Shown: positions 1-8,265 of the stretch, one piece after another
Numbering within the stretch: the stretch's first letter is position 1
Layout of the letters: each line of letters starts with the position of its first letter
From: Legionellales bacterium
GTDB lineage: Bacteria > Pseudomonadota > Gammaproteobacteria > Eutrophobiales > Eutrophobiaceae
DNA length: 64,000 bases
Reading direction: 5' to 3'
NCBI GenBank assembly: GCA_002721165.1
Contig: PBJS01000025.1
Location: 1-64,000, forward strand
Notes under the pieces: model-generated
Database searches by the model: none
What the model was told of the DNA's origin: nothing
Seen by the model: the letters and a program-made list of their open reading frames with translations, nothing else
Made by a program: the position numbers and the translations under genes

Positions 1-24
1 AGCCAGGATCAAACTCTTCAGTTC
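1..24 (-). rRNA. rrs: 16S ribosomal RNA, 5' end only
   Basis: The first bases of the window, read on the minus strand, give the conserved 5' end of bacterial 16S rRNA (GAAGAGTTTGATCCTGGCT). Aligned by eye to the E. coli 5' end, the mature terminus falls near position 24; the rest of the gene lies outside the window to the left. The boxA and promoter just upstream support a complete rrn operon leaving the window. Confidence 0.93.
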
Positions 25-176
25 AATCATGTTAGCTGCTTATGGCAGCAAATCTTTGGCTCGATAGTCACTGTATTAATTGACGTGTTTAGACGTTACA
101 TTAATAAAACTTCCACCGAACATTTATGGTGATACAAGCCATCAACGTAAGCGCCCACACAAATTACTTGATCAGA

Positions 177-191
177 AATTTATAAAGAACG
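177..191 (-). promoter_or_regulatory. rrn leader boxA antitermination element
   Basis: On the minus strand this reads CGTTCTTTATAAATT, close to the E. coli rrn boxA (TGCTCTTTAACAATTT). It is followed after a short gap by TGTGTGGGCGCTTACG (around 147-162), which matches the GT-rich segment that follows boxA in enterobacterial 16S leaders. boxA recruits NusB/NusE for antitermination of rRNA transcription. A small hairpin (GCTGC/GCAGC, 35-49) sits between this and the mature 16S end. Confidence 0.8.
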
Positions 192-222
192 AAAGGTTAG
201 TTACCCCTAACCGGGAGGCGTG

Positions 223-250
223 ATTATACAGGTTGGCTAATGATGGTCAA
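223..250 (-). promoter_or_regulatory. rRNA operon promoter
   Basis: On the minus strand TTGACC (245-250) and a perfect TATAAT (223-228) are separated by 16 bases. They are followed by a GC-rich discriminator (CACGCCTCCCGG), typical of stringently controlled rRNA promoters. The 100 bases upstream (251-360) are very A/T-rich, as expected for an UP element. The start would be near 216, giving a leader of about 190 nt before 16S. Confidence 0.85.
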
Positions 251-368
251 CACATCTTTATTACATTTTAGTGTACATATAACATTCTGATTTACATAAA
301 TATTTTAAAAAATTTTTGTCAGTATTTTTCTCTATTTTTTAATCGGCAAAGGTGTCAAAAATTTTTAA

Positions 369-1571
369 TTATGCAGTTAATTTAACTCTTATGAATTTTC
401 GCTTACCAACCTGAATAACTGCAGAAAAACCTGCCTCTAGTATCTGCTTCCCATCATCTACTCGTTTGCCATCAATCTTCACCGCAGCCTGTTTAATCAT
501 GCGGTGTGCATCAGATGTGCTACTAACCAACTGCGTCTCTTTTAAAAGATTCGCAAAAACAATTCCCTTATTGCTAACCTTAATTTCTATATCGTCAATA
601 ACATCGGGTATTGCGTTATCGCTAAAGCGCTTAACAAAATCATTTTTCGCGTCTTGCGCCGATTTTAAATCATGAAATCGGGTAATAATTTCTTGAGCGA
701 GTTCAAATTTTATGTCTCTGGGGTTTGTTCCTGTCTCAACTTGCTTTTTAAATTGTTCGATTTCTTCGAGATTTTTAAAACTCAATAATTCAAAATATCG
801 CCACATTAAATTATCAGATATTGACATAATCTTTCCGAACATTTCCTTTGCAGATTCATCAATACCAATATAGTTGCTTAATGATTTTGACATTTTCTGG
901 CTACCGCCTAATCCTTCGAGTATCGGCATTGTAATAACCACCTGTGGTGGCTTGCCATGTAACTCCTGTAATTGTCGCCCGACAAGCAAATTAAATTTTT
1001 GGTCTGTACCCCCAAGCTCAACATCAGCATCTAGTGCAACCGAATCATAGCCTTGTATCAAAGGGTATAGAAATTCATGTATTGAAATGGCCTGATTTGA
1101 TTTATATCTTTTATCAAAATCATCTCGTTCAAGCATTCGTGCGACGGTATGATGTGAAGCTAATCGAATCAAGTCTGCCGCATTCATTTTATTCATCCAC
1201 GATGAATTAAATGCTACTGTGGTTAAATCCGGATCGAGTATCTTAAAAATCTGCTTCTCATATGTTTTTGAATTTTCCTTTATTTCTTCTGCACTAAGCG
1301 GGGGTCGTGTCGCACTCTTCCCAGAAGGGTCCCCTATCATTCCCGTATAATCACCAATTAAGAAAATAATGTTATGCCCAAGCGTCTGGAACTGACGAAG
1401 TTTATTTATCAATACAGTATGACCAAGATGTAAGTCCGGTGCAGTTGGGTCAAATCCTGCTTTTACATTGAGTTTCTTACCTGAATCGAGTTTCTTTTTT
1501 AACTCTTCTTCAACTAAGATTTCTTCTGTCCCTCTGGTGATTAACTCGATGGCCTCTTTCGTGGATGTCAT
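369..1571 (-). CDS. tyrS: Tyrosine--tRNA ligase (TyrZ-type)
   Basis: Charges tRNA-Tyr with tyrosine in the cytoplasm. The 400-residue protein has the class I signature HLGH (residues 48-51) in the context [11 protein letters not shown], a KMSKS loop (226-230) and a C-terminal S4 RNA-binding domain from about residue 338. The KMSKS loop and [11 protein letters not shown] context fit the TyrZ branch rather than the E. coli TyrS branch (which has KFGKS). It starts with ATG at 1571 with a weak GGAA upstream. It lies directly upstream of the rrn promoter on the same strand, the same arrangement as tyrZ and rRNA in Pseudomonas. Confidence 0.96.
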   Translation of the reverse strand: MTSTKEAIELITRGTEEILVEEELKKKLDSGKKLNVKAGFDPTAPDLHLGHTVLINKLRQFQTLGHNIIFLIGDYTGMIGDPSGKSATRPPLSAEEIKENSKTYEKQIFKILDPDLTTVAFNSSWMNKMNAADLIRLASHHTVARMLERDDFDKRYKSNQAISIHEFLYPLIQGYDSVALDADVELGGTDQKFNLLVGRQLQELHGKPPQVVITMPILEGLGGSQKMSKSLSNYIGIDESAKEMFGKIMSISDNLMWRYFELLSFKNLEEIEQFKKQVETGTNPRDIKFELAQEIITRFHDLKSAQDAKNDFVKRFSDNAIPDVIDDIEIKVSNKGIVFANLLKETQLVSSTSDAHRMIKQAAVKIDGKRVDDGKQILEAGFSAVIQVGKRKFIRVKLTA

Positions 1572-1701
1572 ATTTTTCCATTTTGCTTAAGTTAAATAAA
1601 GGTAGCTTATCATAGTCAAAAAATGATACGCAGTGTGCAATTCGCTTATTGACGATGATAATTCCAAAGGTTATTGTAGCAAATTTTATATTGGATAAAC
1701 C

Positions 1702-3183
1702 GTGACTTACAAAATATACTTAAAGAATAACTATAAACCCGAAGTCCGACTGGCTAGGTACCACCCCATCCACTCGTTCTTTTTTTGGACAATCTGTTGT
1801 GCCTCCATATTGATGTCAGGGTATTATTTTCTATTTACTCCAGACATGGCTGTAAAAAAATTTCCCTCGAAGGTTGAATCAGTCACAACGGATATGGAAA
1901 GAGAGTTTGAGTCATTCTCAGAAGACACTGAACATGTTGAATTGGTGCCAAATAATTCTAAAAATTTAGCTATAAAGAATAATTCTAAACTGAGTGATGA
2001 TGATTTAAGTAAAAGCCTAAAAATTGACAAAAAAATTTCCTGGCAATCAATCACCGTAAAACCAGGGGAAAGTCTTGCATTAATTTTTTCTCGGCTTGGC
2101 CTAAGTTCTAACTCACTTTATAAAATAATGTCGCTTGGTAAAGAAACATCAATATTAAAGACGCTGATCCCCGGAGATAAATTAAAATTTCATATCGAAG
2201 ACAACCAACTCATAGCACTTCAGTATGAAATGGAATTAACAAAAATTTTAAAAGTTTCAAAAAAAGATAATAAATTTATAACCGAAAAAATAAATATAAA
2301 ACTAGATAGTATTACCAAAAATGCAAATGGAATTATAAATGATTCGCTATTTTTATCAGGTCAAAAAGCTGGTCTTTCCGCAAATCTAATTATGCAACTC
2401 GTTGCTATTTTTGGGTGGGATATCGATTTTGTTCTAGATATACGTAAAGGTGACTCGTTTACTATTCTTTATGAGGAACAATATAAAAATGGAGCAAAAG
2501 TTGCCGAAGGCCCGATTATTGCTGCTGAATTTATCAACCAAGGAAAAGCTATAAGAGCTATCCGCTACTCGGAAAATAACGAACGTAGTAATTATTATGC
2601 TGTAAATGGTGATGCAATGAGAAAGGCATTCCTTAGAACACCTGTTGATTTTTTCTCAAGAATAAGCTCTAGATTTAGCTTAGGAAGAAAGCATCCAGTA
2701 CTAAATAAAATACGGGCTCATAAAGGCGTAGATTATGCTGCTCCGATGGGTACACCAGTAAGAGCAACCGGTGACGGTGTAGTCGCCTTTGCTGGTAAAG
2801 ATGGTGGTTTTGGAAGAAAAATAAAATTAAAACATGGTGGTGCATATAGTACTGTTTATGCTCATCTGCAACGTATCGGTAAAAATATACGGAGAGGAAA
2901 AGAAGTTAAGCAAGGACAAATCATCGGTTATGTTGGTCAAAGTGGATTAGCCACGGGACCGCATCTTCACTATGAATTTCAAATCCACGGTGTTCATCGA
3001 AATCCACTGACAGTTAAATTACCCAAAGTCAAAGCAATTGCTAAGAAAAACTTAGAAGAATTTAAAAAGACAATAGTACCTATACTCGCTGAACTAGATA
3101 GAGTTACAGGAAAAAGCGTCATATCCGCACAACAATCGAACCCACCTAATGAAAGAAAAATCTCAATAGTGGGTGACGGTTAA
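1702..3183 (+). CDS. M23 family murein DD-endopeptidase (MepM-like)
   Basis: Predicted periplasmic peptidoglycan hydrolase that cuts peptide cross-links. The 493-residue protein has an N-terminal membrane anchor (about 24-45), a LysM/OapA-like region starting near residue 115 and a C-terminal LytM/M23 domain. The zinc motif HKGVD (H340, D344) and the HLH motif (H421, H423) are intact, so it is probably an active enzyme rather than an activator such as EnvC. It starts with GTG. It is divergent from tyrS and 35 bases upstream of anmK, a cell-wall recycling gene. Confidence 0.9.
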   Translation: MTYKIYLKNNYKPEVRLARYHPIHSFFFWTICCASILMSGYYFLFTPDMAVKKFPSKVESVTTDMEREFESFSEDTEHVELVPNNSKNLAIKNNSKLSDDDLSKSLKIDKKISWQSITVKPGESLALIFSRLGLSSNSLYKIMSLGKETSILKTLIPGDKLKFHIEDNQLIALQYEMELTKILKVSKKDNKFITEKINIKLDSITKNANGIINDSLFLSGQKAGLSANLIMQLVAIFGWDIDFVLDIRKGDSFTILYEEQYKNGAKVAEGPIIAAEFINQGKAIRAIRYSENNERSNYYAVNGDAMRKAFLRTPVDFFSRISSRFSLGRKHPVLNKIRAHKGVDYAAPMGTPVRATGDGVVAFAGKDGGFGRKIKLKHGGAYSTVYAHLQRIGKNIRRGKEVKQGQIIGYVGQSGLATGPHLHYEFQIHGVHRNPLTVKLPKVKAIAKKNLEEFKKTIVPILAELDRVTGKSVISAQQSNPPNERKISIVGDG

Positions 3184-3218
3184 TATAATCTAATTCATGA
3201 CATAAATATGGTCCCAAT

Positions 3219-4328
3219 ATGTATTATATAGGATTAATGTCAGGCACTAGTATGGATGCAGTTGATGCTGCCCTAGTTGAATTTGATAAAAAGACGATCT
3301 TAAAATTCTACAACGAATACCCCATAGACAGTTCTTTAAAAAATGAGATACGCCGAACTAATAAAGAAACTAATTTGATCGAATTAGCAAAACTAGACAA
3401 CAAATTAGGGCATTTTTTTGCAGATGCAGCCAACGATCTTATGAAAACAGCGAACGTTAATCCTAATCAAGTAAAAGCTATAGGAAGTCACGGGCAAACA
3501 ATCCTACATTTACCAACAGATGCAGAAAAAACATCAATTCAAATTTCAGATCCAAATATTATTTGTGCGAAAACTGGTGTTACTACTGTAGCCGATTTTA
3601 GAAGAATGGATATGGCTTATGGCGGACAGGGAGCACCACTTGCCAGTTCTTTCCATGAATATCAATTTAGAAATAATGATAAATCAATTGCCATACTAAA
3701 CATTGGTGGATTTGCAAATCTTACCTTACTGCCCTCTGATGAAGGTAGAATAATAGGCTTTGATACAGGTCCTGGGAACACACTACTCGATGCTTGGATT
3801 AAGAAAAATAAAAACTGTGATTTTGATGAAAATGGCCTATGGGCGGATTCGGGTAAAGCAGACCCAGTATTACTTAAGCAGTTACTTTCAGATAATTATT
3901 TTTCATCTCAAATACCAAAAAGCACAGGTAAAGAATATTTTAATTTGAATTGGCTTGATGCCAATTTAAAAAAATTAAATAAAAAATTATCAAGTGAAGA
4001 TATTCAAGCGACTTTATTAAAACTAACTGCTATCACAATAACTGATGATATTATGAAATATGCATACAAGTTTAGTGAAGTAATTATTTGCGGTGGCGGT
4101 ACAAAAAACACTATGTTAATAAAAATAATTAAACAAATACTAACGAATTTCAAAGTTACAACTACTTCAGATTATGGGCTATCTCCGGATTGTATTGAAG
4201 CTGTAACTTTTGCATGGCTTGCAAAAAAACGTTTAGAAAATCAACCATCAAATATTCCGACAGTTACTGGTGCAACCGAAAGAGTAGTACTTGGTGGAAT
4301 ATATTCACCAATAAAGAAAAATTCCTAG
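3219..4328 (+). CDS. anmK: Anhydro-N-acetylmuramic acid kinase
   Basis: Phosphorylates and opens 1,6-anhydro-MurNAc released by lytic transglycosylases, giving MurNAc-6-phosphate for cell-wall recycling. At 369 residues it is the usual family length. The N-terminal phosphate-binding GTSMD (9-13), GSHGQT, a GFDTGPGN loop and a late GGG motif are visible. It follows the M23 peptidase on the same strand and may be co-transcribed with it. It converges on erpA with a six-base gap. Confidence 0.95.
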   Translation: MYYIGLMSGTSMDAVDAALVEFDKKTILKFYNEYPIDSSLKNEIRRTNKETNLIELAKLDNKLGHFFADAANDLMKTANVNPNQVKAIGSHGQTILHLPTDAEKTSIQISDPNIICAKTGVTTVADFRRMDMAYGGQGAPLASSFHEYQFRNNDKSIAILNIGGFANLTLLPSDEGRIIGFDTGPGNTLLDAWIKKNKNCDFDENGLWADSGKADPVLLKQLLSDNYFSSQIPKSTGKEYFNLNWLDANLKKLNKKLSSEDIQATLLKLTAITITDDIMKYAYKFSEVIICGGGTKNTMLIKIIKQILTNFKVTTTSDYGLSPDCIEAVTFAWLAKKRLENQPSNIPTVTGATERVVLGGIYSPIKKNS

Positions 4329-4334
4329 AATTAT

Positions 4335-4691
4335 TTATACCGAGAACGAAGAACCGCAACCACAGGTAGTTGTCGCATTGGGGTTGCGTATAACAAATTG
4401 TGCGCCTTCCATACCCTCCGAATAATCTATTTCGGCACCTGATAGATACTGAAAGCTCATTGGATCAACTAGTAATTTAACACCCTCATTTTCAATAATG
4501 GTGTCACCTTCTCCAATTTCTTCATCAAAAGTAAATCCATACTGAAATCCAGAACACCCGCCGCCGGAAATAAAAACCCGCAACATTAGCGCATCATTAC
4601 CCTCATCCTCAATAAGCTCCTTCACTTTACTAGCTGCTGCTAAACTAAAGTTTAATGGAGGTGTTGTCTGTTCTGCTAAATTCATAAACAA
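4335..4691 (-). CDS. erpA: Iron-sulfur cluster insertion protein ErpA
   Basis: A-type carrier that delivers Fe-S clusters to target enzymes. The 118-residue protein shows the HesB/IscA/ErpA fold signature with three conserved cysteines: C46 in GGGCSGFQY, and C110 and C112 in the C-terminal CGCGSSF. ErpA is preferred over IscA because of the neighbours (anmK and bactofilin, no isc genes) and the C-terminal motif. It is the last gene of the leftward run argC / DUF6776 / bactofilin / erpA. Confidence 0.92.
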   Translation of the reverse strand: MFMNLAEQTTPPLNFSLAAASKVKELIEDEGNDALMLRVFISGGGCSGFQYGFTFDEEIGEGDTIIENEGVKLLVDPMSFQYLSGAEIDYSEGMEGAQFVIRNPNATTTCGCGSSFSV

Positions 4692-4703
4692 ATTACCAAT
4701 TAT

Positions 4704-5129
4704 TTATTCGCTAACTTCATTGTAATTTAATTCCAAACCAACTTCCTCATCTGGTTTAGCTGGGGTATGGACAAGCTTACCATTTACTTCTGCTCCAACT
4801 GCTAGTTCTACCAAATTATAATAAACATTGCCCTTTATTTTCGCATTAGATAGCAATTCTACATGTCTACTTGCGTGTACATCGCCATTTACTACGCCAT
4901 TAATCACAACATATGGCGAACTTACTTCTCCTTCGATTTCACCATACTCACTCTGTGACAAAAGTGAACTACCGTCATTTTCTCCGATAACTTTACCTTT
5001 TATTTTTCCGTCAATATGGACACCACCTGAAAATTTAATTTCACCTTGAATTTCCGTATTCTGCCCAATCAAACTATCGATTCGTGTAGTCTTTTTGTTT
5101 TTAAATTTTTTTAATAGTTTATCTAACAT
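4704..5129 (-). CDS. Bactofilin family cytoskeletal protein
   Basis: Polymer-forming beta-helical cytoskeletal protein (bactofilin, formerly DUF583). In other bacteria such proteins scaffold cell-wall enzymes and shape. The 141-residue sequence has a short lysine-rich N-terminal tail and a core of repeating hydrophobic/glycine strands (IQGEIKFSGGVHIDGKIKG and following). The acidic C-terminal tail starts near residue 120. It lies between the DUF6776 membrane protein and erpA with small gaps. The nearby M23 peptidase is compatible with a role in wall morphogenesis, but that is inference. Confidence 0.88.
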   Translation of the reverse strand: MLDKLLKKFKNKKTTRIDSLIGQNTEIQGEIKFSGGVHIDGKIKGKVIGENDGSSLLSQSEYGEIEGEVSSPYVVINGVVNGDVHASRHVELLSNAKIKGNVYYNLVELAVGAEVNGKLVHTPAKPDEEVGLELNYNEVSE

Positions 5130-5162
5130 TAGATTAATCCTGTCATTTAATATTTTACTTAA

Positions 5163-5876
5163 TTAAGCCTCTCCAATTTGCCATTCAAAAACTCTATTAA
5201 GTCTTAATTTTTCTCCGTCGTGTTGCTTTAGATTCACCATCACTCTTAAAGGTTCAAAATCATCGGGTACATTTATACTACCCTCAATACGTCCAAAACT
5301 CTTTATTTTTATCTTATTATTATATTCCTCTCCAGCGCCGATCTCATTTAAGTTCAGAGCTCGAAAACCGGATTTATCATTACCCTCAACCGTCATATCA
5401 ACAGAAACTTCAGTCACTTTATCACTTTTCCCTATATTGGTTAACACTAATTTATACTTATAGAGTCCTTTTTTACGAGTAGTTTCTATATGTAAGCCCT
5501 GAATATTAAGACCCCTAGAGTATGAGCTTGCCGTTATTATCCCCTGATAAAATGTCAACTCCCTTCTTAAATTAAAAACTTGGTCTTGGAGTAATTTAAT
5601 TTCATTTTGTAGTCTGATGGACGTTGCGTTATCAACATTAGCCAAACGTTCTAGTTTTAAGATTTTTTCACTTAAACTTTTATTTTGATTTTTTAAATCT
5701 AAATTTGCACTCCAAAGCTGGTTTATATCATGCGTTTGGGACAGTTGTACTCTAATAGTATTCAAACGTGGATTGTCGTATAGATACCAAACAACAACAA
5801 AAATAGCTAAACCAAAAAAAATAAGATAATGCGTTGGTTTAAAACGTGGATTCTTTTTTACAATGTGCTTTAGCAT
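5163..5876 (-). CDS. Inner-membrane coiled-coil protein (DUF6776-like)
   Basis: Function unknown. The 237-residue protein has one N-terminal transmembrane helix (about 17-34). A predicted coiled coil spans about 45-110 (LWSANLDLKNQNKSLSEKI and following heptads), and the C-terminal half looks beta-rich and probably periplasmic. A protein of this plan occupies the same position between argC and the bactofilin in Pseudomonas. The neighbouring bactofilin suggests a structural partner role at the envelope, which is inference from context only. Confidence 0.75.
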   Translation of the reverse strand: MLKHIVKKNPRFKPTHYLIFFGLAIFVVVWYLYDNPRLNTIRVQLSQTHDINQLWSANLDLKNQNKSLSEKILKLERLANVDNATSIRLQNEIKLLQDQVFNLRRELTFYQGIITASSYSRGLNIQGLHIETTRKKGLYKYKLVLTNIGKSDKVTEVSVDMTVEGNDKSGFRALNLNEIGAGEEYNNKIKIKSFGRIEGSINVPDDFEPLRVMVNLKQHDGEKLRLNRVFEWQIGEA

Positions 5877-5896
5877 AATCCTATTGATATACAGAT

Positions 5897-6931
5897 CTAA
5901 ATATCTGGCTGAACATGTGTTAATCCTTTATCTTCATCAAAACCAAACATTATGTTCATATTTTGTATCGCTTGACCCGCCGCACCTTTAATTAAATTAT
6001 CAATAACAGTTAAAATTATTAGTTGTTGTGGCTTCGCATTATTAAAACGAAGGGCAATGTTACACATATTCGTCATTCTTACAGCTTTTGTTTCCGGGTA
6101 TGAGTTTTCAGATAAAACATCAACAAATTTTTCTTCTGAATAAAAACTAGTGTAGTGATCCCGTATTTCATCTTTGCTAACTACTGTCTTCGTATATATG
6201 GTTGCATGAATACCCCTATGCATTGGTGCCAGGTGAGGAGTGAAAGTAAGATCAACTTCACCAGATGGATTAGCATCATTCAAAATTTGGGTAATTTCAG
6301 GCAGGTGTCTGTGATCAAACACTCCATAGGCTTTAAACGACTCAGTAAAATCGGAAAACTTTTCTGAAAGTACTGCTTTTCGACCGGCGCCGCTCACACC
6401 CGATATTGCATTTGCGATAATACCTTCCGTTTCGATTAATCCATTCTTAATGGCAGGCAATAAACCAAGTGCAATGGCAGTTGGATAACATCCTGGATTT
6501 GCAATAAGCCTGGCTTCGATTATTCGTTCCCGATTGATTTCCGGTAATCCAAATATTGCGTCTTTTAGTAACTCCGGACAAACGTGTTTCTCCTTATACC
6601 AATTTTGCCAAATGTCGGAAGATTGAATTCTGAAATCTGCCGATAGATCAATAATACGACAACCTTGTTCAAGTAACGTGGGTACATAATGCATGGCAGT
6701 CGCATTGGGCGTGGCAAAAAAGACAAGATCGCATGTATGTAGGTCATCACTATCATGATCGACAAAACGAAGATCGTAATGTTTCAATGACGGAAAAACA
6801 TCTGTGAGGTATTCACCTTTTCTTGAATTTGAAGTGACAATAGTAACTTCAACATCATCATGAAGCGATAGCAGACGAAGTAATTCAGCCCCTGTATAAC
6901 CGGTAGCTCCAACAATACCTATACGAATCAT
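5897..6931 (-). CDS. argC: N-acetyl-gamma-glutamyl-phosphate reductase
   Basis: Third step of arginine synthesis: NADPH-dependent reduction of N-acetylglutamyl phosphate to the semialdehyde. It has the Rossmann motif GATGYTGAELLR near the start and the active-site cysteine C148 in NPGCYP. The ATG at 6931 is chosen over a TTG at 6946 because it gives 344 residues, normal for the family, and has a TTGGAT ribosome-binding-like sequence upstream. A TATAAT (6972-6977) upstream may be its own -10, downstream of the small-RNA terminator at 7005-7028. Confidence 0.95.
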   Translation of the reverse strand: MIRIGIVGATGYTGAELLRLLSLHDDVEVTIVTSNSRKGEYLTDVFPSLKHYDLRFVDHDSDDLHTCDLVFFATPNATAMHYVPTLLEQGCRIIDLSADFRIQSSDIWQNWYKEKHVCPELLKDAIFGLPEINRERIIEARLIANPGCYPTAIALGLLPAIKNGLIETEGIIANAISGVSGAGRKAVLSEKFSDFTESFKAYGVFDHRHLPEITQILNDANPSGEVDLTFTPHLAPMHRGIHATIYTKTVVSKDEIRDHYTSFYSEEKFVDVLSENSYPETKAVRMTNMCNIALRFNNAKPQQLIILTVIDNLIKGAAGQAIQNMNIMFGFDEDKGLTHVQPDI

Positions 6932-7004
6932 TTTTAATCCAACCAATCCTTTAACATCAAAATTTATCTAAATTATAATTTAATAATACTTAGTGATGGG
7001 CAAA

Positions 7005-7028
7005 TAAAAAAGCGGCCGAAGCCGCTTT
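7005..7028 (-). terminator. Intrinsic terminator upstream of argC
   Basis: On the minus strand: a perfect 8-bp stem (AAAGCGGC/GCCGCTTT) with a TTCG tetraloop, followed by TTTTTTATTT. This is a textbook Rho-independent terminator reading leftward. No annotated gene ends here: argC starts further left and the gene to the right runs the other way. It therefore implies a separate short leftward transcript or an attenuator. Confidence 0.85.
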
Positions 7029-7088
7029 GAATTCAAATTTTTATAATTATTATTTTTACGAATTTGCTGTATAAACAACAGATTCGAC
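7005..7088 (-). ncRNA. Candidate small RNA or argC leader
   Basis: A compact transcription unit of about 84 nt is bounded by a promoter-like sequence (7095-7121) and the terminator (7009-7028). The 5' end would fold as CGAAU/AUUCG plus CUGU/ACAG (7059-7086), with a 3-nt bulge and a 7-nt loop. About 30 nt of almost pure A/U follow (7029-7058), then the GC-rich terminator hairpin. This plan resembles Hfq-type regulatory RNAs. A short AUG-initiated reading frame (MSNLLFIQQIRK...) crosses it, but has no clear ribosome-binding site. An attenuator for argC is the alternative. Confidence 0.45.
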
Positions 7089-7094
7089 ATTGAG

Positions 7095-7121
7095 ATTAAA
7101 GCTAGTTGGTATATGTGTCAA
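7095..7121 (-). promoter_or_regulatory. Promoter of the candidate small RNA
   Basis: Minus-strand TTGACA (7116-7121) is a perfect -35. The -10 is TTTAAT (7095-7100) at 15-base spacing or TAATCT (7093-7098) at 17. The expected start, near 7088, falls two bases before the first hairpin of the candidate RNA. Confidence 0.55.
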
Positions 7122-7288
7122 GAAATCTATTATTATATTTTTATGACTAAAAATAATAAGGTTTAAACAAAATTACAATTTAAGTTACTGTTTTTAAACA
7201 TAAAATAGTTTTTAACACAAAATATTTTTAATGAGATAGCATGATGAAACGTACTAATTTCCAGCATAATTCGGAATAAGGTTACATA

Positions 7289-7324
7289 ATGACTACTAAA
7301 TATAGGGGTTTAGGGGCTTGGTGA
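7289..7324 (+). CDS. Possible 11-residue upstream ORF
   Basis: ATG at 7289 reads MTTKYRGLGAW and stops at TGA 7322-7324. An AAGG lies seven bases before the ATG. The stop overlaps the GTG start of the next gene as GTGA, the usual geometry of translational coupling. It may be a leader that controls the thioredoxin-like gene, or chance in a G-rich ribosome-binding region (AGGGG occurs twice inside it). Confidence 0.3.
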   Translation: MTTKYRGLGAW

Positions 7325-7806
7325 AAAAAATACTAAAAATATCTATTTGTCTAATTATTGTATCGAGTCTGATGCTTTACTTCATTCCTAGTAAGGCCCC
7401 GGGTATTTATCTAAGTTTTATTGATGGGCAAACTGTAAACGTACGTTCATACCAAGGAAAACCATTGCTAGTTACATTTTGGTCAATAACATGTTCATTA
7501 TGTTTGGAAGAAATCCCCAAACTTACCGAGCTCTACAGTGAGCTAAACCCATATGGTTTCGAGATTATTGGTATAGCAATGTCTTATGACCCACCAAATA
7601 GAGTGGTAGAATTATCTAAAAAAAGAAAGATTCCATATTCGATTGCGCTCGATATTAATTCTGATGCTGAAATGGCATTTGGTAGAATAAGGGCCACGCC
7701 AACTAATTTCTTGATAGATGCAGATGGAAAAATTGTTCAGCGAAACATTGGTACATTAAATATAAAACAATTGCGCTCTAAAATAAAAAAATTACTTCAA
7801 ACTTAA
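7321..7806 (+). CDS. TlpA-like periplasmic thioredoxin-family protein
   Basis: Membrane-anchored thiol-disulfide oxidoreductase of the TlpA/ResA type. Read from GTG 7321 (AGGGG ribosome-binding site 4 bases upstream), it has 161 residues. There is an N-terminal transmembrane anchor (about 4-23), a CSLC active site (C58, C61) in FWSITCSLC and a cis-proline at P127 in ATPTNF. A TTG three bases earlier is a possible alternative start. It heads a rightward run with hemJ, thiD, thiE and hemL, with an 18-base gap to hemJ. TlpA/ResA proteins commonly serve cytochrome c or oxidase maturation, but this substrate is unknown. Confidence 0.85.
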   Translation: MKKILKISICLIIVSSLMLYFIPSKAPGIYLSFIDGQTVNVRSYQGKPLLVTFWSITCSLCLEEIPKLTELYSELNPYGFEIIGIAMSYDPPNRVVELSKKRKIPYSIALDINSDAEMAFGRIRATPTNFLIDADGKIVQRNIGTLNIKQLRSKIKKLLQT

Positions 7807-7824
7807 ATAAATATTAATCTTATA

Positions 7825-8250
7825 ATGTTGTGGTTTAAAGCTTTACACCTTATTTTCATGGTAACTTGGTTTGCCGGTCTATTTTATTTGCCTCGTCTTT
7901 TTGTCTACCACGCAATGAGTAATGACAAAATAAGCACTGATCGATTCAAAGTCATGGAAAAAAAATTATTTTATGGAATAACAACTCCTGGGGGAATATT
8001 TACTATTATTTTTGGCTATTGCTTATTAATAGCTAACGGAATTGACAGTTATAATAATCAATTATGGTTTTGGCTAAAAATGGTCCTGATACTCATTTTA
8101 GTTTTATATCATATTTACTGTTTTTTCTTATTACAAGATTTCAAATATGATAAAAATAAACATACTCATATTTGGTATCGATGGTTTAATGAAATACCTG
8201 TTCTAATACTAGTGGGTATTATTCTTCTCGCGGTAATCAAGCCCTTCTAA
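7825..8250 (+). CDS. hemJ: Protoporphyrinogen IX oxidase HemJ
   Basis: Small integral membrane protein (141 residues, four predicted helices) of the UPF0093/HemJ family. It oxidises protoporphyrinogen IX to protoporphyrin IX, the penultimate step of haem synthesis. The N-terminal signature KALHLIFMVTWFAGLFYLPR is intact, with H8, R24 and H29 at conserved positions. hemL lies three genes downstream, and hemB and hemH are elsewhere in the window, so HemJ is probably the oxidase used here in place of HemG or HemY. Confidence 0.9.
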   Translation: MLWFKALHLIFMVTWFAGLFYLPRLFVYHAMSNDKISTDRFKVMEKKLFYGITTPGGIFTIIFGYCLLIANGIDSYNNQLWFWLKMVLILILVLYHIYCFFLLQDFKYDKNKHTHIWYRWFNEIPVLILVGIILLAVIKPF

Positions 8251-8265
8251 ACTACATAAAATTTT

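Noticed and set aside
7029..7320. TPP riboswitch upstream of the thiD-containing run
   Set aside because: I looked for the CUGAGA and ACCUGAUC core elements and saw neither.
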